Below, piece by piece: positions 1 through 8,810 of a stretch of DNA of 64,000 nucleotides (the stretch's first letter is position 1; every line of letters begins with the position of its first letter). The notes under the pieces are model-generated. The model had not been told where the DNA came from and ran no database searches. It worked only from the letters and a program-made list of their open reading frames with translations. The translations under genes and the position numbers were made by a program. The stretch is from Sphingobacterium tabacisoli (GTDB taxonomy: Bacteria; Bacteroidota; Bacteroidia; Sphingobacteriales; Sphingobacteriaceae), in assembly GCF_017908035.1 (NCBI RefSeq), contig NZ_JAEQMU010000007.1, positions 124,001-188,000 on the forward strand, read 5' to 3'.

Positions 1-920
1 AAAAGATTCAACCCCAACAGCCTCATGTACAAAGTCACAACGTGAAATACCACAAAGGCAAAACACAGCAAGGTGAGTACCCCAGCTTTGGGCCGTTCTT
101 GATCTGAAAACACGCGATTAGTAATATCCTTGTTTGTGATTAGTAAATCCCCTAGAATAGAACCTGGCAGCACAATGCATAAATACTTTAAAAAAGAAAA
201 ATTATAAAACCACTTTAGATCAGGATGAAAATTCCATACGTACGAAGTCCAACTATCGGCAATATCTTTCGTGAACCAAATCCCCATAAATGCGATTAGA
301 ACAGCGATACGTAACAGAAAGCTCTTAGCCGTCAACAACCAAAACAAGGAACCAAATACGGCCATATTTGCCAATACAAGAATGATAATATTGCTTTTAG
401 ACTTATCAAATGTATTTCCCAGAATTGTACTGTGGTAATAGATTAAAGAAGCAAAAATTAAAAAGCCTAAAATCTGTATGCCATTCTTTTTAAGTTTGGT
501 TCCTTCAAAGCGTAAAAAAACTAGAAAGAAAGCACCGAAGGCCACCAAAGCACTTAAATAGTTCACCCATTTCTCCCCTTTTAAGTTATCAGGAGTTAGA
601 TAGGCCAACATTATAGCAAAGAAAACTAACAATAATCCACGTCGAAGCAAACCTACTCCGATTACAGCATACTGTTTTGCTTCCAATTTTCCCCGGAGTG
701 CCAGCGGAAAAGCTGCCCCCATAGCAAACAAGAAAAAAGGAAATACTAAATCCACCCACGTAATTCCTGGATTATTGGGATTAAATTTAAAATCCGGAGG
801 TCCGACCTGTGCATGATACATCCAAGCGGGGAAGTCATTGGTCCAGGGAATAACCGCTGCCAACACCATACCGATTATGGCGAGCCCACGCAATAAATCT
901 ATACTATAATTCCTTTTCAT
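1..920 (-). CDS. DUF5009/HGSNAT-like membrane acyltransferase (3' part outside window)
   Basis: The frame starts at an ATG at 920 and stays open to the window edge, so only about 306 residues are visible. The N-terminus (MKRNYSIDLLRGLAIIGMV) has the SIDxLRGxAIxxM signature of the DUF5009/heparan-alpha-glucosaminide N-acetyltransferase (HGSNAT, COG4299) family. It is followed by TWVDLVFPFFLFAMGAAFPL, also typical of that family. Several hydrophobic segments follow, so this is a polytopic inner-membrane protein. Family members in lysosomes acetylate terminal glucosamine across the membrane using acetyl-CoA; bacterial substrates are mostly unproven. It begins 9 bases after the preceding lipoprotein gene and is the last visible gene of the minus-strand module starting at 11698. 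Its presence is one reason to suspect an amino-sugar substrate. The family call is firm; the substrate is inference. Confidence 0.8.
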   Translation of the reverse strand, partial: MKRNYSIDLLRGLAIIGMVLAAVIPWTNDFPAWMYHAQVGPPDFKFNPNNPGITWVDLVFPFFLFAMGAAFPLALRGKLEAKQYAVIGVGLLRRGLLLVFFAIMLAYLTPDNLKGEKWVNYLSALVAFGAFFLVFLRFEGTKLKKNGIQILGFLIFASLIYYHSTILGNTFDKSKSNIIILVLANMAVFGSLFWLLTAKSFLLRIAVLIAFMGIWFTKDIADSWTSYVWNFHPDLKWFYNFSFLKYLCIVLPGSILGDLLITNKDITNRVFSDQERPKAGVLTLLCFAFVVFHVVTLYMRLLGLNL

Positions 921-929
921 CGTATTATA

Positions 930-1805
930 TTAAAAGCCAGAGCCACTGATATGTACAACCTCGGCCCCTTTTGATTTTTCATCTACAGAAGCGTCAACCT
1001 TGAAGAACTGTTGTTGTGGACAGTTCATTTCTGTATACCTACCATCGTGAAAAGGAGTTTTTACAACTTTACCTTTTTCATAACGCAAAAGATCGGTATG
1101 GAGCCATTTTCCCATACTTACTTTGGTTGTAGTAGGCTGGACAGGTTTACCTTCATTTCCCATTTGATCGATCGCATTTACCCTTTTAAACTCACCAAGG
1201 CCGTCTAACGTATAACCGGCACATTCAAAAGTCGTCTCATACTTCTTTCCTGCACCTTCAATGACAAATTTCACCAGTCCTTTCCCAACTGTTTCTATTG
1301 ACATAAAAACCTCTTCTCCTGGATACCAATAATAATCTTTTGTAGCTGGACCGTTTAAGAATACCGCTTGTTGACCTGATTTGTGAGAGGCTCTCCGTAA
1401 AAATGGACGAAATGCAACCCGTGCGTCAGATATATTGCCTTTTTCATCCTTTATGACCTCCCAACTCAAACCAATATCCGTCTCCTGCCCATCCACATGT
1501 CCACCCAGATAAATGGATGGATTATCAAGAAACTGTTGCTCTTTCTTTGGATTTTTTCGGGTCTGGTCAAAAGTAATCTGTGGCAATACTGCCGTCCCAC
1601 TAATCCCAACCCAATGATCTACACTAGAAACCAACTTGCGGTAATAGGCTCCCTGAAAACAAGGTTTGCTTGCCGCAGGCTTAACCTCATTTGGGAAATA
1701 CTTAGACGATTCTTGGGGCAACTCCGGCTTTACAACTTCCATCTTCTTTGCAGGTGCACAGGAGATGCAAAATCCAATCGTTACGGCAAATAAGAGACTC
1801 TTCAT
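930..1805 (-). CDS. putative YrpD-like secreted lipoprotein, function unknown
   Basis: This 291-residue product has a short hydrophobic signal and a cysteine near residue 16 that could be lipidated, although the lipobox (FCISC) is unusual. The body looks all-beta: HWVGISGTAVLPQ, IYLGGHVDGQETDIGLSWEV and WYPGEEVFMSI suggest a jelly-roll or lectin-like fold. From memory, the pattern of a glycine-rich strand, then GG, then a DIGL/DVGL segment resembles Bacillus YrpD-family exported proteins; a profile search is needed to confirm this. The gene lies 8 bases after 1814-3013 and 9 bases before the DUF5009 gene, so it is very probably cotranscribed with the phosphodiester glycosidase/FAD oxidoreductase/SusCD module. 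A surface glycan-binding role is plausible but unproven. Confidence 0.55.
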   Translation of the reverse strand: MKSLLFAVTIGFCISCAPAKKMEVVKPELPQESSKYFPNEVKPAASKPCFQGAYYRKLVSSVDHWVGISGTAVLPQITFDQTRKNPKKEQQFLDNPSIYLGGHVDGQETDIGLSWEVIKDEKGNISDARVAFRPFLRRASHKSGQQAVFLNGPATKDYYWYPGEEVFMSIETVGKGLVKFVIEGAGKKYETTFECAGYTLDGLGEFKRVNAIDQMGNEGKPVQPTTTKVSMGKWLHTDLLRYEKGKVVKTPFHDGRYTEMNCPQQQFFKVDASVDEKSKGAEVVHISGSGF

Positions 1806-1813
1806 ATTCCGAA

Positions 1814-3013
1814 CTATAGATCTATTGGGACTAAAATCAATGGCGTTGGCAAACAGGAAGCCCCTGGAGGTGAGTAGGTAAAATTAATCTCCTGAACCTC
1901 TTTTGATGGATCTGGCTTATATATTTCCACTAAGATGAGCTCGGGTGCCGCTTTTGTAATTAACGCATCGCTAGGTAGCTGTCTAATAACTTTTTTCCCA
2001 TTATTATCAAACAGTTCCATTGCCAATCCCATTCCTCCACACCATTTATTATCTGCAGAACGCGAATTCCAAGTGACCAATGCTAATGCTTTGCCGTCTG
2101 TACTTTTCCACTTTATCTTCGTGTTGTACAAAACACCATAATTCCCCGCATTCCGCGCATATGCTTTAGCTTCGCCTATTGTTCCTTCTATCCAAGGGTC
2201 ATCTTTTCCATCCGCTATAATAAGCTGAGTAATACCCGATTTCGTGTCTAAAGTATCCTTACTCGAGACAGCATAGTTAGACGTACCGAAAAGTCCCCGG
2301 CCAGCATTGCCATGACTATGAGGGATTACATTCTTTATTCGTTCAAAAGCTTTAGGACCACTTACCTCTGGTGATGTCTGCAGTACAGAAATCTGTGCCG
2401 GTTGATCTACGACAAACTCATAAAATCCATGTACCAGCTCATCATACGCTACAATATTTTTCTCTAATTGTTCATCTATAGCGATCACCTCACCAGGTTT
2501 AACCTGCCGCACGTTCTTAGTGACATTAGAGGCGAAATAGTCTTCTAAGCCCTGTTTACCCACCTGGAAGTAATTCGTGCTTGGTCTCTGAGAGGAATAT
2601 TTCAGCATACGCAAAGACATTACTTCTGTCCCCGTATTCTTGATAACAGCCGTAATTTTTCTTTTAATTTTTTGAGGTTCTTTTACTCCATTAACATTAT
2701 ACACATATAAACGTACTGCTCCAGGCACGACATTTTCCTGTAATGCAATAGCTTCTGGCACTCGGATATATTCAGGATCATCAGATATAATAAACTGAGG
2801 ACCTGGCATTACCGTTTTGTTAAACTCAATCTTAGGAAAATCAGTTCTCAGAAAACCATCTAGCTTTAAAATACTGCCAACTTTTCCTTCACGAACAACT
2901 TTCTGTTCGTTTTCTGTTGCATAAAAATTTTGCTGTGAGGATTGTGCGATCGCACTGATATTAACACTTAACATTCCTCCAAAAAGGATGAAACCAAATA
3001 TATTCTTCTTCAT
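1814..3013 (-). CDS. secreted protein of unknown function in PUL
   Basis: This 399-residue product has a clear cleavable signal peptide (MKKNIFGFILFGGMLSVNISAIAQ). The mature part is beta-rich with no recognisable catalytic motif. The GNYGVLYNTKIKW segment near residue 290 and the surrounding layout weakly resemble the C-terminal half of Firmicutes secreted proteins annotated with a copper-amine-oxidase-N/stalk domain, which sometimes occur with phosphodiester glycosidases. That resemblance is from memory only. The gene starts 4 bases after the DUF5017 gene and ends 8 bases before the YrpD-like gene, so it sits in the middle of a tight operon. A periplasmic or surface accessory role in handling the locus substrate is inferred from context. 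Confidence 0.5.
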   Translation of the reverse strand: MKKNIFGFILFGGMLSVNISAIAQSSQQNFYATENEQKVVREGKVGSILKLDGFLRTDFPKIEFNKTVMPGPQFIISDDPEYIRVPEAIALQENVVPGAVRLYVYNVNGVKEPQKIKRKITAVIKNTGTEVMSLRMLKYSSQRPSTNYFQVGKQGLEDYFASNVTKNVRQVKPGEVIAIDEQLEKNIVAYDELVHGFYEFVVDQPAQISVLQTSPEVSGPKAFERIKNVIPHSHGNAGRGLFGTSNYAVSSKDTLDTKSGITQLIIADGKDDPWIEGTIGEAKAYARNAGNYGVLYNTKIKWKSTDGKALALVTWNSRSADNKWCGGMGLAMELFDNNGKKVIRQLPSDALITKAAPELILVEIYKPDPSKEVQEINFTYSPPGASCLPTPLILVPIDL

Positions 3014-3017
3014 AAAA

Positions 3018-3938
3018 TTATTTTACGGTTACTTTGACTGTTTTGACTGTTTCTTGGATATCGTTGTAATTCCCATTTACAAACACAAAGGATACTTCAT
3101 ATTCTCCCGGAGCTGTAAACTTGTAGACGTACTCTTCCATATCACTATCGGGATATTTCTTGATAGCTGTTCCTTGATCTGGACTCACCTTATTGGGATC
3201 AAAACGCTTTGAAATCGACCATTTTTCTACGTCTAGCAAATTACTTTCTGGGTTGTAATAAATCATATCTGCATTCGAATATACCCAAACACCCTTATCT
3301 GAAGGCAATATGGTGACAGAATTCCATGCTGCTCCAGCACGATTGGTTACCGGGATGGTTTCCGTATCTGAAAATCTATTTTGAACATTAAATTGGTATA
3401 CACGCCAGGTTCGTTGCTGCGCACTACCGGTTGTGGAAGCTAATCCGACATATTTAAACGCAAAGAATACGGGTTTACCAGGTTCTATTAGATCTTTAAT
3501 ACTTACATATTCCGATACTGTACGCACACCCACAGCTCCGTTTGCAGCAGTACACCAAGTCAAGCGATCACTTATATCTGTCCATTTAGCGGTTTCAACA
3601 TCCTGTTTTGTATATTTCCCATTAAAATTGGTCGAAACCAATAGCTTTAAATTATTCGGCTGAATACCATACAACACCTGTGTTTCGATATTTAGTCGTA
3701 AATCTCCACCTTCTAATTCTACACGGTTACGGTGCTTGTATTCCTTCCCTTTTTCACCAGAATAAAACGTAATCATATCAGCCGATCCATTCAAACTAAA
3801 TCGAACCTCCTCATTAACTTTATATATCTCCCTGGCTGTAGTAACATTTACAGAAGGTACTGCCACTTCATCTCTGACACAGGAAACCATCATACTTGAA
3901 AAGATGGCAACAGCATATAATATTTTTGTTATTTTCAT
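3018..3938 (-). CDS. DUF5017 domain SusE-like lipoprotein
   Basis: This 306-residue product has a lipoprotein signal ending SSMMVSC (Cys20). The motif ADMITFYSGEKGKEY near residues 54-68 followed by an R is characteristic of DUF5017 proteins, which often lie just after SusD in Bacteroidota polysaccharide-utilisation loci. A C-terminal segment YKFTAPGEYEVSFVFVNGNY looks like a PKD/Ig-type beta domain. The probable role is an outer-membrane surface glycan-binding protein helping the SusCD pair encoded just upstream (4045-8779). It is separated from susD by about 100 bases, more than other junctions in the operon, but no terminator is visible there. Family assignment is fairly sure; ligand unknown. 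Confidence 0.72.
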   Translation of the reverse strand: MKITKILYAVAIFSSMMVSCVRDEVAVPSVNVTTAREIYKVNEEVRFSLNGSADMITFYSGEKGKEYKHRNRVELEGGDLRLNIETQVLYGIQPNNLKLLVSTNFNGKYTKQDVETAKWTDISDRLTWCTAANGAVGVRTVSEYVSIKDLIEPGKPVFFAFKYVGLASTTGSAQQRTWRVYQFNVQNRFSDTETIPVTNRAGAAWNSVTILPSDKGVWVYSNADMIYYNPESNLLDVEKWSISKRFDPNKVSPDQGTAIKKYPDSDMEEYVYKFTAPGEYEVSFVFVNGNYNDIQETVKTVKVTVK

Positions 3939-4044
3939 ATGTATATAATTTGTCTTTTAATAGCCATATGGAATATCCAAACTATATTCATTCTTGTTTG
4001 TAAAGCCTGAGCTACATGGATATTTCATTGTGATAGCTTTAAAA

Positions 4045-5622
4045 TTACCAACCTGCATTTTGTTTCATTAACTTATTAACCACCATTTCATCCCTTGGGA
4101 TAGCATATAAAGTATCTCTTTCTGTAATATTCTCCGCTGTTCGAAAACCATATTGATAACTTGCATTTGCAGACGACTTATACGCGATCAAACCTTTCAT
4201 CGTTGGCACAAATATTCCCCAACGAATCAGATCAAGACGTCGCTGTCCTTCAAAACCTAATTCCATGGATCGTTCCGATTGGAGGGCGATCTGAAAATCA
4301 ATCTCATCTAATCCAGCTGGTAGATCTGCTTCATTGACATTGACAGCGCCAGCTCTCAATTTACCATAAGCTCTTCTTCTTACCTGATTTACGTACTCAT
4401 CAGACTCCGAACTCCGATTCCCAGGAAGCATATTATCGGCTTCTGCATACATCAACAAGACATCAGCATACCGCAATAAAGGGAAATTGATAACTGTAGT
4501 ATTTGTACTTTTGACACCTGTTTTCTCGTACTCACGACGCCATTTCGCGGCACAACGATTATAATATATAGTGGCAGAACTTCCTGTATATAGGATTCTA
4601 TTGGTGCTAGGAGCAGCTTCATAGTAATAATCGTTGATATTCCAGTCACGTCGTTCGTCACCTGTTTTGAATAAGTCGTAATAAGACTTCATGATTTTTT
4701 GCGCTCCATAACTGTATCCAATGACTGTATTTGACGTACCAATACCATTGATAGATCCTACCGAACCTTCCTCATACTGTGCCCCCGAGATATACGCGAA
4801 CTCGACCTCCCATATTGATTCTCTAGTATCATAGGCTTTTTGGGCGTGATTTTTAAATACCTGAGTATAATCTGTATTTAAGCGATGGTAACCTAGATCA
4901 ATAACTTTTCCTGCCCATTTTTTTGCATGCGTATATCTTGACTTATCTCTTAATGGTGCTCCGGCCATCTTTAAGTTGACACGTGCCAAGACTCCCCACA
5001 CAGCTGACTTTGACACCCTCCCAGCATGCGGGTAAGAAGTCACATCCGCGACCTTATCCGCTGCAAGCTCCATATCACTGACGATTTGCGTGTAGATTTC
5101 TGTCAGTGTACCAGGTTTCATATCGACTTCACTAGGAGACTTCGTGGCCTGAAGACGTAAAGGCACTCTTCCCCAGTTCGAGGTTAATACAAAGTAATAA
5201 TAAGCACGTAAAAACAGCGCCTCACCTCTATACACTTCGCGAGTTGCATTAGGCATATCTGCTTTATCAATGTTTTCCAAAAGCATATTAGCACGATTAA
5301 TCCCCTCATACAATGCAGTCCATGTATTTAACAACTTGGTATCACCGATATCATAATTGTAAAGCGCAATATCTTGCGTATTACTAGACAAAGCGAAAAA
5401 TCCTTCATCACTCATATCCATTTCGAAAAACAAATAGCGACCATACATTGCAGACTTACCCAATACATCATATACCCCGCTCAGTGCAGATAGAACTTCC
5501 TTTTCATTTCTATAATAATTGGCCGGAGCTACAAAATCCGTCGGATTTTCATTCAAAAATTTATCGCAGGCCCCTAAAAGGGTAGAGATTCCTAAAAGAC
5601 TATATAAAATTATCTTCTTCAT
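4045..5622 (-). CDS. SusD/RagB family outer-membrane nutrient-binding lipoprotein
   Basis: This 525-residue product has a lipoprotein signal with LLGACDKF (Cys19). The N-terminal ENPTDFVAPANYYRNEKEVLSALSG segment and the C-terminal QSERSMELGFEGQRRLDLIRWG motif are hallmarks of the SusD/RagB fold. SusD proteins form the surface lid on the SusC beta-barrel and bind glycan or peptide substrates before import. The gene lies 19 bases downstream of its susC partner (5642-8779). The length is ordinary for the family. Family function is certain; ligand is unknown, although neighbouring enzymes point to an amino-sugar-containing glycan. Confidence 0.95.
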   Translation of the reverse strand: MKKIILYSLLGISTLLGACDKFLNENPTDFVAPANYYRNEKEVLSALSGVYDVLGKSAMYGRYLFFEMDMSDEGFFALSSNTQDIALYNYDIGDTKLLNTWTALYEGINRANMLLENIDKADMPNATREVYRGEALFLRAYYYFVLTSNWGRVPLRLQATKSPSEVDMKPGTLTEIYTQIVSDMELAADKVADVTSYPHAGRVSKSAVWGVLARVNLKMAGAPLRDKSRYTHAKKWAGKVIDLGYHRLNTDYTQVFKNHAQKAYDTRESIWEVEFAYISGAQYEEGSVGSINGIGTSNTVIGYSYGAQKIMKSYYDLFKTGDERRDWNINDYYYEAAPSTNRILYTGSSATIYYNRCAAKWRREYEKTGVKSTNTTVINFPLLRYADVLLMYAEADNMLPGNRSSESDEYVNQVRRRAYGKLRAGAVNVNEADLPAGLDEIDFQIALQSERSMELGFEGQRRLDLIRWGIFVPTMKGLIAYKSSANASYQYGFRTAENITERDTLYAIPRDEMVVNKLMKQNAGW

Positions 5623-5641
5623 TACTTACTTCAATTAAAAT

Positions 5642-8600
5642 TTAAAAAGTAACATTTAAACCAAATGTGTAGGTCTTAGCCCTTGGGTAAGCCGAATAAT
5701 CAAATCCAGACGTCAATGCCGAATTGCGCACAGATACTTCTGGATCGTATCCCGAATAGTTTGTCCAAGTATGTAAGTTCTGAGCCGAAAAATAAATACG
5801 GGCTTGCGCAATCTTGATCTTGTTGAGATATTCGGACGGTATATTATAGCCAAAGGCAACTGTCTTTAATCTCAAAAAAGAAGCATCTTCTACCACACGA
5901 CTCGAATAGGTTTTGTAGATCACACCTTTTGCTGCGGGCAAAGTTCCTTCTGGATTGGAAGGAGACCAACGATCTTTATAGCTCTCAAACTGGTTCGTGT
6001 TGTATTTATAGCCAGACTCCATAATAATACGATTAGCATTCATCACATCATTACCATAAGACCACTGCAAGAATACATTCAGATCAAACCCCTTGTAAGC
6101 AAAGTTATTTGACCAGCCACCAAAATGCTTTGGTAAAGGATTACCTATTACGACTTTATCATCGTCATTGATGATCCTGTCTCCATTCAGATCCTTGTAT
6201 TTAATATGTCCTGGTTGTACAGTAGTTGTACCATTGGTCGTAATAGTTGGTTTTAAAGTATAGTTTGCTCCATCAAAATCAAAATCATCATATCCATATA
6301 CTCCATCCCAAAGCAAACCATAGAACTGAGAAACAGGCTGCCCTATCTTAGCAATATATCCAGGAACGGTTCTCCAATCATCCCCCCAGCCCATTGCAGT
6401 AAGTCGTGCTGTCTGATTATCCACCAATGCCAAAACCTTATTTCTGTTGAAGGAAATATTAAAATCAGAAGACCAAGTAAAAGCTTTCTTTATAGGCACA
6501 AAACCCAATGTAATCTCCAATCCATCATTCTGAATCTTTCCAATATTCTTGATTGAAGTACTAAATCCTGTTGATGGGGACATTCCCGCATTCATTAACA
6601 AATCGATACTCTTTTTGCGATATACATCCAATACTAAAGAAATACGCTCATTAAAAAATCCTAAATCCAGACCAAGATCCGTTTGTTCCGAGGTCTCCCA
6701 TCTTAAATCAGCATTACCCAATGATGTTGGTATTACACCTCTAATAATATTCCCTCCAAAGCTGTAACCACTCGTATTTTGGCTTTGCAAAGCTGCATGA
6801 GCAGCAAAATTCCCTACGGCATTATTCCCAGTTCTACCCCAAGAAGCCCTTAACTTAGCGTTAGACATCCAGTTCAGATCTTTCATAAACTTTTCATTAT
6901 TGATACGCCAAGCACCTGCCAATGAAGGGAAAAAACCATATACATTATCACCTAACAATCGTGAAGAACCATCCATGCGACTTGTGATAGTCAGCATATA
7001 GCGCGAGTCATAAGAATACATTGCACGTCCCATAAAACTAGCCATTGTTGCTGCTGAGGTTGTAGAAGTAATACTTGAAGGCTCGCCTTCATCCAAGCCT
7101 GACAGGCCAAGGTTTTCATTTTGTAGACGGATAGCCGAAGCACCAAAAGTCAAACTCGAAGCTCGTTCTGCTGTAAATGCAGCCATCGCATTGATATAAT
7201 GTTTCTTTGCCAAGGTCTTGGTGAATGTCAATTGATTGGAAACATACCAGCGATCAGACTCTATAAAACTGCGTGAACCATTTAACTGCGAATTCGTAAA
7301 TTCATGTCCTGTCCGAGAATTAGCTCCATTATAAGTATCATACCTCCTATTACCCTTATAGTACGTTCCTGATAGTTTGTATTTAAGAGACTTCAAAATC
7401 TCATATTCTCCATATCCATTCACTGTGAACGTAGTACCATAGTTTTCCCGCAGTTCATTCTGCGTGGTCATAATCGGGTTAAAACGATGCTCTTGGGATT
7501 GCTCAATTTCAGGATCTAGCCCTTCTTCCAAAAGGTTTGTATTCGTAACCGACACTGGCCTGAATGCCCAAACGCTAAATAGCAAGTTGAGTTCGTGGTT
7601 ATAGTTTGACGTAGATGTAGGGGTTCCGTAATTCTTGTAGTTTGAGTAATTAGCATCTAAACCAACTTTCAACTTCTTGTTCACCTGTTGATCCAATGTC
7701 AGACGGCCTTGAGTACGACCAAAACCGGAATTCAGAATAATCCCCTCCTGATTAATCCGTGATAAAGATGCACTATACTTCGTTTGCGGAGTACCTCCAC
7801 TCAAAGAGAGATGATGATTAGACATAGGTGCAACCCGCATGACCTGATTCTCCCAATTGATACCATCCAACAACTTATAATCCTCTATATCCACTTCGCC
7901 CCCCTGCAGGTAAAGTCCCTTTGTTCTGACAGGATCAATATCCCATTGCAACTTCACAAAATCATAAGGCTTTAACACCTTTTGTCTACGAGAGCTATTC
8001 TGAAAACCATAATATGTATTGTAACCGACCTTTGGAGCGGATAGTTTACCACGCTTGGTCGTTACGATCACAACACCATTACCACCTCTTGCACCGTAAA
8101 TTGCCGTTGCAGACGCGTCTTTCAAAATATCTATAGACTCGATATCTGCTGGATCTAACGCATTTATAGGGTTTGCAGCAGCATTTCCATCGTTGGGGTT
8201 TTCGACAGGCATACCATCAATAACATAGAGAGGCCCCGTGTTTTGGGTAATAGAACCAATACCGCGAATCACAATATCAATATTAGAACCTGGCTGTCCT
8301 TCTGAGGAAGTTACCTGAACCCCTGCCACGCGTCCAGCTAATGCTTCATCAAATGATTTCACTGGAGCTTTTTGTAAATCCTTCATTTTCACAGACCCAA
8401 TGGATCCTGTTAAATCCGAACGCTTTTGCTCTCCATATCCAATTACAACAACGTCCTCCAACAAAGAACTACTTTCGACCAGTCTTATCTGAACAACTGT
8501 CTGTCCATCCAAATCATAGTTTTGAGGCTCGTACCCAAGCGAGTTAAACAACAACTTACCCTTAAGACGATCCGTATTAATAACAAACTCTCCCCGTTTA

Positions 8601-8779
8601 TTAGTTTGAACCGTAATATTACTTCCTTCTAATTTCACTGTTACAGCTTCGACTGGAGTACCAATATTATTGACTACCTTCCCGCTGATTTGACGCACCT
8701 GAGCATGTGCTAAAGATAGCGTTGCACCTATCCAGAAGATGGCTACACCTACTGCAGACCAATATTTATATTTTATCAT
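5642..8779 (-). CDS. SusC/RagA family TonB-linked outer-membrane transporter
   Basis: This 1045-residue product has a signal peptide and an N-terminal carboxypeptidase-D regulatory-like domain (about residues 29-110, ISGKVVNNIGTPVEAVTVKL). The SusC/RagA signature DVVVIGYGEQKRSDLTGSI follows, then a TonB plug (LAGRVAGVQVTSSEGQPGS, IYGARGGNGVVIVTTKRG) and a 22-strand-type barrel ending in the aromatic-terminated AKTYTFGLNVTF. It has no STN domain, so it is not expected to signal to an anti-sigma factor. It imports the substrate captured by the SusD encoded next. It starts 31 bases after the FAD oxidoreductase gene and so is an internal gene of its operon rather than the first, a slightly unusual position for susC. 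Confidence 0.96.
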   Translation of the reverse strand: MIKYKYWSAVGVAIFWIGATLSLAHAQVRQISGKVVNNIGTPVEAVTVKLEGSNITVQTNKRGEFVINTDRLKGKLLFNSLGYEPQNYDLDGQTVVQIRLVESSSLLEDVVVIGYGEQKRSDLTGSIGSVKMKDLQKAPVKSFDEALAGRVAGVQVTSSEGQPGSNIDIVIRGIGSITQNTGPLYVIDGMPVENPNDGNAAANPINALDPADIESIDILKDASATAIYGARGGNGVVIVTTKRGKLSAPKVGYNTYYGFQNSSRRQKVLKPYDFVKLQWDIDPVRTKGLYLQGGEVDIEDYKLLDGINWENQVMRVAPMSNHHLSLSGGTPQTKYSASLSRINQEGIILNSGFGRTQGRLTLDQQVNKKLKVGLDANYSNYKNYGTPTSTSNYNHELNLLFSVWAFRPVSVTNTNLLEEGLDPEIEQSQEHRFNPIMTTQNELRENYGTTFTVNGYGEYEILKSLKYKLSGTYYKGNRRYDTYNGANSRTGHEFTNSQLNGSRSFIESDRWYVSNQLTFTKTLAKKHYINAMAAFTAERASSLTFGASAIRLQNENLGLSGLDEGEPSSITSTTSAATMASFMGRAMYSYDSRYMLTITSRMDGSSRLLGDNVYGFFPSLAGAWRINNEKFMKDLNWMSNAKLRASWGRTGNNAVGNFAAHAALQSQNTSGYSFGGNIIRGVIPTSLGNADLRWETSEQTDLGLDLGFFNERISLVLDVYRKKSIDLLMNAGMSPSTGFSTSIKNIGKIQNDGLEITLGFVPIKKAFTWSSDFNISFNRNKVLALVDNQTARLTAMGWGDDWRTVPGYIAKIGQPVSQFYGLLWDGVYGYDDFDFDGANYTLKPTITTNGTTTVQPGHIKYKDLNGDRIINDDDKVVIGNPLPKHFGGWSNNFAYKGFDLNVFLQWSYGNDVMNANRIIMESGYKYNTNQFESYKDRWSPSNPEGTLPAAKGVIYKTYSSRVVEDASFLRLKTVAFGYNIPSEYLNKIKIAQARIYFSAQNLHTWTNYSGYDPEVSVRNSALTSGFDYSAYPRAKTYTFGLNVTF

Positions 8780-8810
8780 TTTAGATTATTTTTGGTTAGT
8801 CTTAAAAAGC

